Source of the DNA: Nibrella saemangeumensis
Lineage (GTDB): Bacteria > Bacteroidota > Bacteroidia > Cytophagales > Spirosomataceae
Direction: 5' to 3'
Assembly: GCF_039541915.1 (NCBI RefSeq)
Contig: NZ_BAABHD010000081.1
Span: forward strand, 167,804 to 231,803
DNA: 64,000 nucleotides
Position numbers and translations under genes: made by a program. Shown here in pieces: positions 33,000 to 42,214 of this stretch; the stretch's first letter is position 1, and the number at the start of each line of letters is the position of its first letter. The notes below the pieces were generated by a model. The model was not told the origin of the DNA and searched no databases. It saw only the letters and a program-made list of their open reading frames with translations.

Positions 33000-35762
33000 T
33001 CAGAATTTAAAGTTGTACGTAACGGACGGAATCGGCTGTCCGAAAATGGAAAGCTGATAACCCCGGATGACCCCGTTTTCCGATTTAAAATAAACGGAGT
33101 AGGCATTCCGGCGACCGGTCAGGTTGTAAATGGCGATGGTCCACGAACTATGCGCCAGCTTCCGGATGATGTGACTGCCTTCAATATTCATGGCAAAGTC
33201 GGCCCGGTAATAGTCGGGGATGCGGTACTGATTCCGCTCGGAATACACCAGCCGCTGGGCGTTGCCGAGCGTGTACTTGGCCAGCGGCAGCGTAATGGGC
33301 CGGCCGGTGCTGTAGGTAAAATTAAACGACAGACTGAAGCGACGGCTGAGTTTGTAGTTGCTGATCAGCGTAAAATCGTGCGGCTTATCGTAGTTGCTGG
33401 GGTAGAATTTACCCTGGTTGATTGTCTCTGACGCAATGGGGTTCTGCACCCGCAGCAGCGTCCGGGCGTAGGTGTAGCTTACCCAGCCGTTGAGTTTGCC
33501 CGTTAGCTTCTTGAGCAATAATTCAACCCCGTAGGCAACGCCCTCGGCCTGCACCACATCGGTTTCGATATGCTGGTTGAGAATCAGGTTAGCTCCACTG
33601 CGGAAATCCAGCTGGTTCTGGAGGGTTTTGTAATAACCCTCCACCGACGTTTCAATGGTGTTGTTCTTAAAGTTCCTGTACACGCCCAGCGAAAACTGAT
33701 CACCCACCTGCGGTTTCAGGTGCGAATCGCTCAGCTTCCAGATGTCGGTGGGTGAGATTGCCGTGGTATTAGATAGCATCTGGATGTACTGCCGCATCCG
33801 GTTGAAACTCACCTTCACTGAGGTCTCCGACGTCAGCGCGTAGCGGGCCGAAAAGCGATACTCCGGGCCGTGGTAGGTGCTGATGTTCTGGTTCTGTCCA
33901 TACGTCAGCGTATCGGTGATGTTGGCAACCCGGATCGGCAGGCCGGGGGCGTAGGTGTATACCGTTTTCGGCCCCAGGTAATTGTACAGCGAATACCGCA
34001 GCCCCACATTGATCGCCAGCCTGGGGCTGATGTCGAACTTATCGCCAATGTACACGGCACTCTCCAGCCCCTGCTCCGCCTGGACTATGTCCGGCAAAAT
34101 CAGCGACTCGCTACCCAGCGGCCGGAAGTTACCCGGCAGCAACCGGTAGTGCGTGGTGCTGACGCCGAAGTCCAGGGTATGCTGCGCGCTTGGAAAGTAG
34201 TTAAAATCGGCCTTCAGGTTCGACTGGTGAACGGCAAAATCCAGTTGGTAGGCGTTGACCGGGTTGGCGTCACTGGTCACGCTGTACTGATACCCACTGT
34301 AGCCGCCGGTGAATACGCCGTACAGCTTGTTGTTGAAAATATGCTTCCACTTCAGCGTCGCATTGCGGTTCTGGTAGTTAAAGGTGGTATCGCTGCCGAG
34401 CCGGAACTGGTCCTGACTCAGGTAGCCGGTCAGGTAAAGGGTGTTCTTCTCGTTGATGTCGTGGGTGATGTGCAGGTTCAGGTCGTAGAACGACGCCCGG
34501 CTGTTGCGGAAGGTTTCATTGCGCAGTTGCTTCAGCAGCCAGTTGGAGTACGTAGACCGGCCTCCGATAATGAATGAGGTTTTGTCTTTGATCAACGGCC
34601 CTTCCAGCGTCAGCCGGCCGGTGAGCAGCCCGATACCACCCGAACCGGCAAACTTCTTTTTGTTACCATCGCGGGTCAGCACCTCCAGCACCGACGACAG
34701 ACGACCGCCGTACCGCGCCGGAATTCCGCTTTTGTATAGCTCCACGCTTTTGATCATGTCCGGGTTGAAGGCCGAGAAAAAGCCGAACAGGTGCGAGGGA
34801 TTGTAAATGACGGCATCGTTGTACAGGATCAGGTTCTGGTCAGTGGCTCCGCCCCGGACGTTGAGGCCGGTAGCGCTCTCCCCTACCGTTTTCACACCCG
34901 GCAGGGTCATCACCACCCGAAGCAGGTCGGCTTCACCCATGGCGGAGGGAATCTGTTTGATGGTGCGGATATCGACCCGCTGCTGACCCATTTGCAGACC
35001 AGCCACGTTGACATCTTTCTCGGCCGATATTACTACCTCCTTCAACGGGATCACGTCGTCTTCCAGCTCGATGTCCAGCTTGCCGTCATTGTACAGAACC
35101 ATACGCCGACGGGTATCTTTCAGGCCGATGCTGCGAATTTTCAGGTCATGGCGGCCACGGGGCAGCGTCATGGAGTAGTAGCCAAACTGATCGGTGGTGG
35201 TTCCGATCCGCGGATTATCAATGTACACGGCCGCCCCGACGATGGGTTCACCCGAGGCTACGTTGCGGACATGCCCCGCGATCGTGGCCCGGCCGGACCG
35301 GATCGGATTCGTGGGGCGGCCAACTTCATAGAGTTTGTCTTCGGGCTCTATCTGCTTCCGGCGATTACCCGTCAGGGCCAGCAGCGAATCATTCCCCGCA
35401 TCGACACCCCGCTGGAAAAAGCCAATGGGCAGTTCGGTACGGATAGGCGCATCCAGCGTCACGTACACCCGCCGGCGACTATCAATGGCGTAGGCGAACG
35501 AGGTATTCGCAAAAATCTGTTTCAGTAACGCAGGCAACGGCTGCCGGTCGGCCCGCAGCGTCACCCGCAGGCTGTCGACCTCGCCCGGGTTAAAGAAAAA
35601 CCGGTATGGGGTATTGGCCTCGACGGTGCGGACAAAAGACGTAAAGCGTTCGTTATTGAACTCTCCGCTGAGCAGCGGTTCCGTAGTGTCCTGCCCGACT
35701 ACAGGGGGCATAAAGCCGCTAAGGATAAGAAGAATAAAACTGATCCGGTAAAAAAGAGGCAT
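33000..35762 (-). CDS. TonB-dependent receptor with N-terminal STN and carboxypeptidase-like domains
   Basis: A 920-residue outer-membrane receptor. After a signal peptide (1-24) comes an STN/secretin-like domain (about 30-110), as in FecA-type signalling receptors, then a carboxypeptidase-D-like domain (about 160-245; AGHVRNVASGEPIVGAAVYI), a plug (about 260-390; NVRGGATDQNLILYNDAVIY) and a 22-strand-type barrel to the end. The length is normal. No anti-sigma/ECF gene is next to it, so signalling is not supported by context. It is the second gene of the operon with the secreted 239-residue protein and DUF4249 lipoprotein. Confidence 0.92.
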   Translation of the reverse strand: MPLFYRISFILLILSGFMPPVVGQDTTEPLLSGEFNNERFTSFVRTVEANTPYRFFFNPGEVDSLRVTLRADRQPLPALLKQIFANTSFAYAIDSRRRVYVTLDAPIRTELPIGFFQRGVDAGNDSLLALTGNRRKQIEPEDKLYEVGRPTNPIRSGRATIAGHVRNVASGEPIVGAAVYIDNPRIGTTTDQFGYYSMTLPRGRHDLKIRSIGLKDTRRRMVLYNDGKLDIELEDDVIPLKEVVISAEKDVNVAGLQMGQQRVDIRTIKQIPSAMGEADLLRVVMTLPGVKTVGESATGLNVRGGATDQNLILYNDAVIYNPSHLFGFFSAFNPDMIKSVELYKSGIPARYGGRLSSVLEVLTRDGNKKKFAGSGGIGLLTGRLTLEGPLIKDKTSFIIGGRSTYSNWLLKQLRNETFRNSRASFYDLNLHITHDINEKNTLYLTGYLSQDQFRLGSDTTFNYQNRNATLKWKHIFNNKLYGVFTGGYSGYQYSVTSDANPVNAYQLDFAVHQSNLKADFNYFPSAQHTLDFGVSTTHYRLLPGNFRPLGSESLILPDIVQAEQGLESAVYIGDKFDISPRLAINVGLRYSLYNYLGPKTVYTYAPGLPIRVANITDTLTYGQNQNISTYHGPEYRFSARYALTSETSVKVSFNRMRQYIQMLSNTTAISPTDIWKLSDSHLKPQVGDQFSLGVYRNFKNNTIETSVEGYYKTLQNQLDFRSGANLILNQHIETDVVQAEGVAYGVELLLKKLTGKLNGWVSYTYARTLLRVQNPIASETINQGKFYPSNYDKPHDFTLISNYKLSRRFSLSFNFTYSTGRPITLPLAKYTLGNAQRLVYSERNQYRIPDYYRADFAMNIEGSHIIRKLAHSSWTIAIYNLTGRRNAYSVYFKSENGVIRGYQLSIFGQPIPSVTYNFKF

Positions 35763-35764
35763 AG

Positions 35765-36484
35765 TCAGCGGGTTAAAGATTCATATTCGCGCACAAGGCC
35801 CGTAATGGCCTGTTCCCGCTGTTGTTTAAACCGGAGCTGGTTTGTTCGCAGGTATTTCCGTAAGGCTTTTTTCTGATCGGCAAACAGGTTAAGCAGGGCC
35901 TTTTTTGAGTTCACCTCGTGATACACACCATCCCTCACCACAAAATAGCGATCGTTAACCAGGTAGTTTGCCTGATAAAAACCCTGCGACACGTCTTCTT
36001 TGATATATTTTGCCCGCTTCACCAGCGCCTTCAGCTTACCCTGGTGGAGCAGCTCGTAAAAACCCGGCCGGATACCGGACAGGCTGTCGCCCACCAGCCG
36101 GACAAACTGCCGGGATGCCAGCGAAAACGAATCGACTTTATTGGCATGCAACCGGATCAGGTAGGCTCCCTCAGCGGGCTTGACCACTATCTCGTCCCGC
36201 ACCACGTCGTACAGCATCGGTACCGACTGGTAATGGACACCGTCGTACACCACTTGGCCGACCAGCATACTGTCAACGGGAAAGAATGGATGGATTTTGA
36301 TCCGGGGATCGTGGTTGATGTACTCGTTGCCGTCGTACAGATGGGACTGCCGGCGGTTGGCCTGCTCATAGCGGGCAATGGCGTGCCGCTGAGCGTCCCC
36401 TGTAAAGAATAGCGCAGTATCAGCCAACTGAGCAAAAACGCCGTGGGTACTGACCAGCAGGAAGAGTAGGGATAGAAAACGCAT
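35765..36484 (-). CDS. Secreted protein of unknown function, first in the receptor operon
   Basis: A 239-residue protein with a signal peptide (about 1-18, ending VFAQ). The body has mixed strands and helices (HPFFPVDSMLVGQVVYDG, YDVVRDEIVVKP) and a basic C-terminus (LFADQKKALRKYL, KQQREQAITGLV). No known domain is recognised. It ends two bases before the start of the TonB-dependent receptor, so the two are surely co-transcribed. The position suggests an accessory envelope component of the same system. Confidence 0.7.
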   Translation of the reverse strand: MRFLSLLFLLVSTHGVFAQLADTALFFTGDAQRHAIARYEQANRRQSHLYDGNEYINHDPRIKIHPFFPVDSMLVGQVVYDGVHYQSVPMLYDVVRDEIVVKPAEGAYLIRLHANKVDSFSLASRQFVRLVGDSLSGIRPGFYELLHQGKLKALVKRAKYIKEDVSQGFYQANYLVNDRYFVVRDGVYHEVNSKKALLNLFADQKKALRKYLRTNQLRFKQQREQAITGLVREYESLTR

Positions 36485-36739
36485 AAATTACCCAGGTAAC
36501 ACACACAAAGACCCAAATTCAAAAGCAAGGGTTGTAACCATCCCTACTCAATTTTGAACAAGCCGTTGCGCCACCAGCGGGTAATTTATGCATTTTATGA
36601 CATATCCTTTATTTTTCTGCCGTGTCAGTTCGTAACCGGTTAGCCAGTTAGATGCGCTCTGTTATTTCATTTTATAGACTTCAGTGCCCGCCAGCAGGAA
36701 GCAACCGGGGTCGGGCGTTTGGGGACTGTTGTCACTAGG
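36485..36739. other. Intergenic region, 255 bases
   Basis: It lies upstream of the receptor operon and downstream of the GH39 remnant, both on the minus strand. It is AT-rich near 36595-36630 and should contain the operon promoter. No consensus box was identified. Confidence 0.25.
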
Positions 36740-37053
36740 TCAGTTATACAGCGAGACACCCTGCCGGGGCAGGTTTGTTTGAAGTTGAGCCGCTCCGTTT
36801 ACCACTTTCATTTTTATCGGTTTTCCCAGCATCTGAAGCTGGCCGGCTTTTTCCATGATTGCTACCTGCCCGGGCGTGGGCTGCTGGGGCGAACCTATCT
36901 GCTGCCACACGGTGTAAAAATTGCTATGATCCTGGTCGATGCGGTAGTGTTGCACCAGCACAGCAAGCGCTGATATGCCTTTAACCGTAACGGCAGCCGG
37001 TGAGGCCGGGGCGTTAGGATAAGTAGGCCGATACAGATCAGCAACTGTTTCAT
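36740..37053 (-). pseudogene. Remnant of a GH39 beta-xylosidase-like gene
   Basis: The minus frame 36961-36740 (73 residues from a GTG) reads as the C-terminus of a GH39-type glycoside hydrolase: LVQHYRIDQDHSN, YTVWQQIGSPQQPTPGQ, EKAGQLQ and LPRQGVSL. The frame stays open upstream (AAVTVKG before it), which also fits the family. No catalytic domain is present. An ATG at 37053 opens a different frame that begins MKQLLICIGLLIL, a plausible signal peptide, then turns to nonsense. This suggests a large internal deletion that left the two ends of the gene. The C-terminal match is convincing; the signal-peptide part is inference. Confidence 0.65.
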
Positions 37054-37258
37054 AGTGGGCGTCAGGGTCTATAGTGCGAAAGAACGGAAAACCGGAAAAT
37101 AACCTTCAGGTCTTCTCCGATAAGCCGCACTGGATAAATTTTAGGGCTATTTCTCCTTTTTCAGTTGTACACTATTTAGATTTAACCGTCGTATTAGATA
37201 GGTATAGTTCTTACTGCTTGCCATAATCAGCAGAGCAGGTAGATAAATAGCGTAATCA

Positions 37259-39118
37259 TTGCTCAACGTATCCCGTTTGGGAGTCAGTTCGTCTCCCTAT
37301 CCGTTACTCGGTATAGTACCCGTATTTACGCCGGACGGGCACCTGGAAACTTTTCGCCTTCAGTCGGCCAGTCCAGCCGCTATCAGCGTATTCGGCTTAC
37401 CGGACGATGCGGCTGAACGGCCGCTTTCCGATCTGCTTCCGGGTTTTGGATTGGCTCCGGTGCAAGCCCGGCTTCAGGAGGTAATCACCACCGGCGAAGA
37501 CCGGCAATTCGACCTGTACCTGCCCTTCGCCAGCGGCAACCGCTGGTTTGATATCGTGGCGACCCGGGTCTCCGACACCGAAATCCAGTTATTATGCTGG
37601 GATGTTACCCGCTACCGACAGAAGGCACAGTGGCTGGAGGAAATTCTGGACACCACGCGCAAAGGCGTAGTGGTGTACAAAGGCATTCGTGACGAACACG
37701 GGACGATCACAGACTTTATAGCGACTTACTGCAACCCGGCGCTTGCCGGAATGACGCTGCAATCGCCAGACGACATTTTGAACCGCACCGTAACAGAACG
37801 CTATTCCGATGCTGTAGGAGATGACCTGTTCAATAAGTATATATCCGTTCTGGAAACGGGGGTACCCGTCCGCAAACTCCAGTACCTGGACCAGCACCAG
37901 CGTTGGTACGAAGTATCGCTGGAGCGCATGCACGAATACCTGGTGGCTACCTACGAAGAGGTAACCAGCGCCCAGCACACCGCCCAGCGGGAGGCACAAT
38001 ATGCCCTCCTGCTGAACAGCGTACTGGATGCATCGCTGACCGCCATCATTGCCATCGACAGCATCCGCGACGAGAGCGGCACCATCATTGACTTTGTCTG
38101 CCGGCTCGCCAACAACACCTTCATCCGGGTATCGGGCCGTCCGGCATCAGACATCGTTGGCCACCGGATGCTAACGCAACACCCGCACCTGCTCAATACA
38201 GAAGCTTTCAGTCGATACGTGGATGCGGTAGAAACCGGACAGTCGCAACAGTTTGAACAGCATTTTCCGGGCCGTAACGGCGACCGGTGGTTCACGGTAT
38301 CGGTGGTGAAAAAAGGCGATGGGCTGGTGCTGTCGTTTATGGAGATTACCGACCTCAAACGCACCCAGCACCAGCTGGAAGCTTCGGTGAATCAGCTCAG
38401 TCAGTCGAACTACAACCTGGAGCAGTTTGCCTATGTAGCCTCCCACGACCTGCAGGAGCCGCTGCGGAAGATCCAGGCCTTTGGCGACCTGCTGATGCAA
38501 CACCACGCCGAGTTTCTCAACGAAGCCGGACAGGACCTGCTCCGCCGGGTGCAGGATGCCGCCCGCCGGATGCAACTGCTGGTGCGGGACCTGCTCACCT
38601 TCTCCCGGCTAACCACCCAGCCGGTCGATTTCGAAACCGTTTCGCTGGATCAGGTCATCAGCGATGTGCTGACTGACCTGGAAGTGGGTATTCATGAAAA
38701 TCAGGCCCGGATCGAGATTGGTCCGTTGCCAGAGGTATACGGTAGTTCGCTGCGGTTGCAGCAGCTCTTTCAGAACCTGATCAGCAACGCGATCAAGTTC
38801 CATAAACCAGGTCAGCCGGCCGAGGTAAGCGTGGGTGTTCGGGAAGCCGCCGGCTCACAACTGCCCCCCCTGCTAAACGACCAGCCGGGTAAACGCTGGG
38901 TGGCCATTGAGGTAACCGACCATGGCATCGGTTTCGACGAACAGTACAGAGACCGCATTTTTCAGCCGTTTCAGCGCCTGCACGGTCGCCACCAGTATTC
39001 AGGTACCGGCATTGGCCTGGCGGTATGCAAGCACGTAGCGGAGTCGCATGGCGGCATGATTACCGTACAAAGTCAACCGGGTCAGGGCAGCACCTTCACG
39101 GTGTACCTGCCTGTTTAG
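37259..39118 (+). CDS. Soluble PAS-domain sensor histidine kinase
   Basis: A 619-residue kinase without membrane segments. It holds three PAS modules (about 10-120, 120-245, 250-370), a coil, HisKA with His396 in ASHDLQEPLRK, and HATPase (about 480-619) with FQNLISNAIKF, DHGIGFDE and GTGIGLAVC. It is a shorter paralogue of the five-PAS kinase at 9294. No ATG lies upstream of the first PAS; the frame opens after a TAA at 37253, with TTG at 37259 or 37277 as possible starts, so the exact N-terminus is uncertain. No response regulator is adjacent. Confidence 0.88.
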   Translation: MLNVSRLGVSSSPYPLLGIVPVFTPDGHLETFRLQSASPAAISVFGLPDDAAERPLSDLLPGFGLAPVQARLQEVITTGEDRQFDLYLPFASGNRWFDIVATRVSDTEIQLLCWDVTRYRQKAQWLEEILDTTRKGVVVYKGIRDEHGTITDFIATYCNPALAGMTLQSPDDILNRTVTERYSDAVGDDLFNKYISVLETGVPVRKLQYLDQHQRWYEVSLERMHEYLVATYEEVTSAQHTAQREAQYALLLNSVLDASLTAIIAIDSIRDESGTIIDFVCRLANNTFIRVSGRPASDIVGHRMLTQHPHLLNTEAFSRYVDAVETGQSQQFEQHFPGRNGDRWFTVSVVKKGDGLVLSFMEITDLKRTQHQLEASVNQLSQSNYNLEQFAYVASHDLQEPLRKIQAFGDLLMQHHAEFLNEAGQDLLRRVQDAARRMQLLVRDLLTFSRLTTQPVDFETVSLDQVISDVLTDLEVGIHENQARIEIGPLPEVYGSSLRLQQLFQNLISNAIKFHKPGQPAEVSVGVREAAGSQLPPLLNDQPGKRWVAIEVTDHGIGFDEQYRDRIFQPFQRLHGRHQYSGTGIGLAVCKHVAESHGGMITVQSQPGQGSTFTVYLPV

Positions 39119-39130
39119 CCGGTGGTAACG

Positions 39131-39904
39131 CTATCGATAAATCTGCATCGCTGTCCGCTCAACCAGCCCTTTCGGCATCAGCCAGACCATAAAGGCACCC
39201 AGTTTGTTGATCAGCCCCGGAATCACTTCGGCCCGGCCGGCCAGCATACTTTCAACCGAAACGGCGGCCACGGCTTCCGCCGTCATGTTTACCTTTTGGG
39301 CGGCTTTCCTGCCTTTCTCGCCGATATTGGCGCGCTGCACAAAATCGGTGTCCGTAGAACCGGGACTGATACAGGTGACCGAAACGGCACTGCCAGCCAG
39401 TTCCTGCCGCAGCCCCCGGCTGAAGGTCAGCATAAAGGCCTTGGTGGCTGCGTACAGGCTTAGCAGGGGCACCGCCTGGTAAGCCGCCGAGCTGGCAATG
39501 TTCAGAATATAAGCGCGGGACTGCTGCCGGAGTTGCGGCAGAAACAATTGCGTAAGCTGCACCGGCGTCAGCATGTTCACGTGCATCATGTCGGTGTTTT
39601 CCGCCACTGTATATTTTTCAAACGAGCCGCTCAGCCCATAGCCCGCGTTATTGACCAGCACCTGAATGGTGTATTGCCGGGACCGGCACCAGTCGAAGAT
39701 CTGTTGGGCGGCCTGCGGACTGGCCAGATCGAGCGCCAGGTATTCGGCCTGGATACGGTATTTGCTGGTCAGGCTTTGGGCCACCGTTTGTAGCAAAGAC
39801 TCGGAGCGGGCCACCAGCAGGACATTGAAATTGCGCCGGGCCAGTTCTTCGGCAATCGCTTTACCGATTCCTTTGCTGGCACCGGTAATGAGGGCATATG
39901 ACAT
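39131..39904 (-). CDS. Short-chain dehydrogenase/reductase
   Basis: About 257 residues with the classical SDR marks: TGASKGIG at the N-terminus for NAD(P) binding (about 7-14), LVNNAGYG (about 85), the catalytic Ser in NIASSAAY (about 139) and YAATK (about 153-157). A basic residue after the glycine motif (ARRN; VARS) suggests NADP. The ATG at 39904 opens directly on the Rossmann fold; an upstream ATG would add an odd 13 residues. The enzyme reduces a carbonyl or oxidises an alcohol of unknown identity. It is convergent with the PAS kinase at 37259. Confidence 0.9.
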   Translation of the reverse strand: MSYALITGASKGIGKAIAEELARRNFNVLLVARSESLLQTVAQSLTSKYRIQAEYLALDLASPQAAQQIFDWCRSRQYTIQVLVNNAGYGLSGSFEKYTVAENTDMMHVNMLTPVQLTQLFLPQLRQQSRAYILNIASSAAYQAVPLLSLYAATKAFMLTFSRGLRQELAGSAVSVTCISPGSTDTDFVQRANIGEKGRKAAQKVNMTAEAVAAVSVESMLAGRAEVIPGLINKLGAFMVWLMPKGLVERTAMQIYR

Positions 39905-39924
39905 GGTTAAATCAGGTTTGGATA

Positions 39925-39952
39925 CAAAAAGAGGCCAACGCATGTTGGCCTC
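39925..39952 (-). terminator. Rho-independent terminator after the phytanoyl-CoA dioxygenase-like gene
   Basis: The arms GAGGCCAAC (39931-39939) and GTTGGCCTC (39944-39952) form a perfect nine-base stem with a four-base loop. Read on the minus strand it is followed by TTTTTG. It sits between the dioxygenase stop (39996) and the SDR start (39904). Confidence 0.85.
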
Positions 39953-39995
39953 GTGAATATACAGGGGACCGGCGTTCCGGTATACCGGAGACCGA

Positions 39996-40811
39996 TTATT
40001 TATGCACTTTCTGCAGGAAACGGTGATACAGTGGCGTCTTGCTGTTTTCGTGCTTCGGCATGAATTTACCCGTTACCACCGGAACATACATCACCCGCCG
40101 GCGGCTCGCTTCCCCAAAATGCGGAGACTGCTGAACGCGGTGCCATAAACGACCGTCGTGTACGGTCAGATCACCGGCGTTGATATCGAACCCGATTTCG
40201 CGGGGGTCCGGATCATTGTCAATGAAATACTTCTTACCAAACAGCAGTTTGAGCATGCCCTGCTTATGGGTGCCGGGAATCACGCGCAGGCCACCGTTAT
40301 CAAACGGCGTAGTGTCCAGGTGGATACCCACATTCAGCATCGGCATGATCTTCTGGCCCAGGAAAATATCCCGCGGGCTATCCGTATGCCAGCCCATCTG
40401 CGAGAACCCACTGTTGTGCGTTCTGACGTAATGGTTCAGCACCAGACCGTCTTTTTCGTTCTCGGCAATGCGTCCTTCGTAAGGCTGCAAAAACTCCACA
40501 ACCGATTGCAGACGCGGGTCCTGCAGGAATTCGTGCATGGCCGGGCTGTGCATTGACAGGAAACACAGCCGCTGAATGATTTTATTCCCCTCTTCGTCTT
40601 TTCCAAACTTCAGAGGCACGCCATTCACCTTTTCCCGCCCTTCATCCAGCCACTGCTTTTCAATGCGGGTGATCTCTTCAATAAATAACCGGACCGTGTC
40701 CGGGTGGATGAAATTTCTGAAGATAATAATGCCATGCTTATCAAAAAAGGCCTTTTGCTCGTCGGTCAGTTTGGCACCTAGTTGAAAATCCGGACAGTCC
40801 AGTTTTCTCAT
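39996..40811 (-). CDS. Phytanoyl-CoA dioxygenase-family protein
   Basis: A 271-residue Fe(II)/2-oxoglutarate-dependent oxygenase-like protein (PhyH family). It shows the iron motif HTD in MGWHTDSPRD (about 141-143), the distal HDGRLWHRVQ with a second His, and RRVMYVP downstream for the co-substrate. The start KAFFDKHGIIIFRNFIHPD is typical for the family. The expected reaction is hydroxylation of a substrate next to a functional group. The substrate cannot be read from sequence, and PhyH homologues also act on lipids, amino acids and secondary metabolites. It has its own terminator and an AT-rich upstream region. Confidence 0.88.
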   Translation of the reverse strand: MRKLDCPDFQLGAKLTDEQKAFFDKHGIIIFRNFIHPDTVRLFIEEITRIEKQWLDEGREKVNGVPLKFGKDEEGNKIIQRLCFLSMHSPAMHEFLQDPRLQSVVEFLQPYEGRIAENEKDGLVLNHYVRTHNSGFSQMGWHTDSPRDIFLGQKIMPMLNVGIHLDTTPFDNGGLRVIPGTHKQGMLKLLFGKKYFIDNDPDPREIGFDINAGDLTVHDGRLWHRVQQSPHFGEASRRRVMYVPVVTGKFMPKHENSKTPLYHRFLQKVHK

Positions 40812-41116
40812 TGGAATACTTTTATAGTGGTGTCTGTGGTTACAAGGAAAAACGGCAATGAAAATATGCCGATAAAAGCGCTAATTAATAAAAGCAAAAC
40901 TACTCAACCAAATTATTACCCTTAGATTAAGATTAGATTAATGAGATATTAATACGGCGGACATCTGGTAATTGTTTTTTCATAGTTGGCGGTTGTTCTC
41001 TTATTATTGCAGCGCCTTACGCAGTGAAAAGCCGGCACAGCAAACCTGAAAATATAACAACTGACCGGTTATCAACCTGTTACTACACTCAAACCCCTAA
41101 AAATAAGCCTGTAACC
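40812..41116. other. AT-rich divergent intergenic region, about 300 bases
   Basis: Between the minus-strand dioxygenase-like gene and the plus-strand Omp85-like gene. On the minus strand TAGTTTTG (complement of 40895-40902) fits TAnnTTTG and may be the -7 box of the dioxygenase gene. Runs of TTAAT and TAATA near 40880-40960 make it visibly AT-rich. Confidence 0.35.
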
Positions 41117-42211
41117 TTGCCGAAATTCCGCTTCTGTTGTTTTTACCTGCTGACCATTTTCTTAGTGAATAGCCAGACTACCCAGGCACAGGCAGATACC
41201 ACCCGTTCCACCCGCAGCGCCCTGATTCTGCCCCTGGCCCTGCGTTCCATCGAAACGGACTGGTCGTTTGGCTTGGCGGGATCGTTTACCTTTCGTCTCA
41301 GCAAAGCAGATACGGCCGCCCGTACGTCGAACCTCCAGGCGCTGGCCCTCTACTCGGTCCGGCGGCAGTTTATCTCCGTCCTCAACGGAGCCACTTACTT
41401 TCCCGGCGAGCGGTACATTCTGAACCACCAGTTATCGTATAGTTATTTTCCTGATAAATTCTGGGGATTGGGAAAACTGACACCCGACAGCAACGAGGAG
41501 AACTATATTTTCCGGCAGTATTACATCTACCTGCACCTGCAACGGCGGCTGGTCGGAAAACTCTTTGCCGGTCTGCTATACGAGTACCAGCGGCTGCTCA
41601 AAATCGACTACCTGGCCGGCGGGCTGTTTGACCGGCAGGATGTTACGGGCCGGTACAGCTATGCGGTTTCGGGGTTGGGAGCCAGTCTCACGTATGATAC
41701 CCGCAACAATGCGTTTGCCTCCGACCGGGGTACGCTGATGCAGATTTCGTTTAACAACTTTTTGCCAGCGCTTGGCTCCGATTTCCGGTACACCAACGTT
41801 GTGCTCGATCTGCGCAAATTCATTCCCCTCCACCGGCGGCAGGTGCTGGCGTTGCAAGCGTATGGATACTTTACGGCCGGTGAGGTGCCGTTGCGGAGTC
41901 TGGCCTCGCTGGGCGGAGCCACCAACATGCGCGGCTACTACGACGGCCGGTACCGCGACAAAAATCAGCTGGTATTTCAAAGCGAATATCGCGTGCCCCT
42001 GTTCTGGCGGCTGGGTGCGGTTGTTTTTGCCAATGCCGGCAATGTAGCCGGCCGGTTAGACGAACTAAATCTTCACAACGTAAAGTATTCGTACGGCGGT
42101 GGGCTGCGCTTTGCACTCAACAAAACCGAGCGCCTGAACATCCGCGTCGATTATGGTATTGGTCAGGGTACCTCCCGGGGCTTTTATTTCCAGTTGGGCG
42201 AAGCGTTCTGA
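41117..42211 (+). CDS. Omp85/BamA-like outer-membrane barrel without POTRA domains
   Basis: About 364 residues. A signal peptide (FRFCCFYLLTIFLVN..., cleaved near TQAQ) is followed directly by a beta-barrel of the bacterial surface antigen family. Signs are TYDTRNN.FASDRGTL (Omp85 barrel strand), the GGATNMRGYYDGRYRDK loop (the conserved lid-loop region) and a last strand ending FYFQLGEAF. No POTRA domain is present, which is unusual for Omp85 proteins but known for short members. The start is uncertain: TTG at 41117 precedes the signal peptide; GTG at 41024 would add 31 residues. It could be a small Omp85-type translocation pore. Confidence 0.8.
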   Translation: MPKFRFCCFYLLTIFLVNSQTTQAQADTTRSTRSALILPLALRSIETDWSFGLAGSFTFRLSKADTAARTSNLQALALYSVRRQFISVLNGATYFPGERYILNHQLSYSYFPDKFWGLGKLTPDSNEENYIFRQYYIYLHLQRRLVGKLFAGLLYEYQRLLKIDYLAGGLFDRQDVTGRYSYAVSGLGASLTYDTRNNAFASDRGTLMQISFNNFLPALGSDFRYTNVVLDLRKFIPLHRRQVLALQAYGYFTAGEVPLRSLASLGGATNMRGYYDGRYRDKNQLVFQSEYRVPLFWRLGAVVFANAGNVAGRLDELNLHNVKYSYGGGLRFALNKTERLNIRVDYGIGQGTSRGFYFQLGEAF

Positions 42212-42214
42212 AGG

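Noticed and set aside
36719..36973. Plus-strand frame of 84 residues over the GH39 remnant
   Set aside because: The minus-strand reading has clear GH39 words; the plus reading has none.
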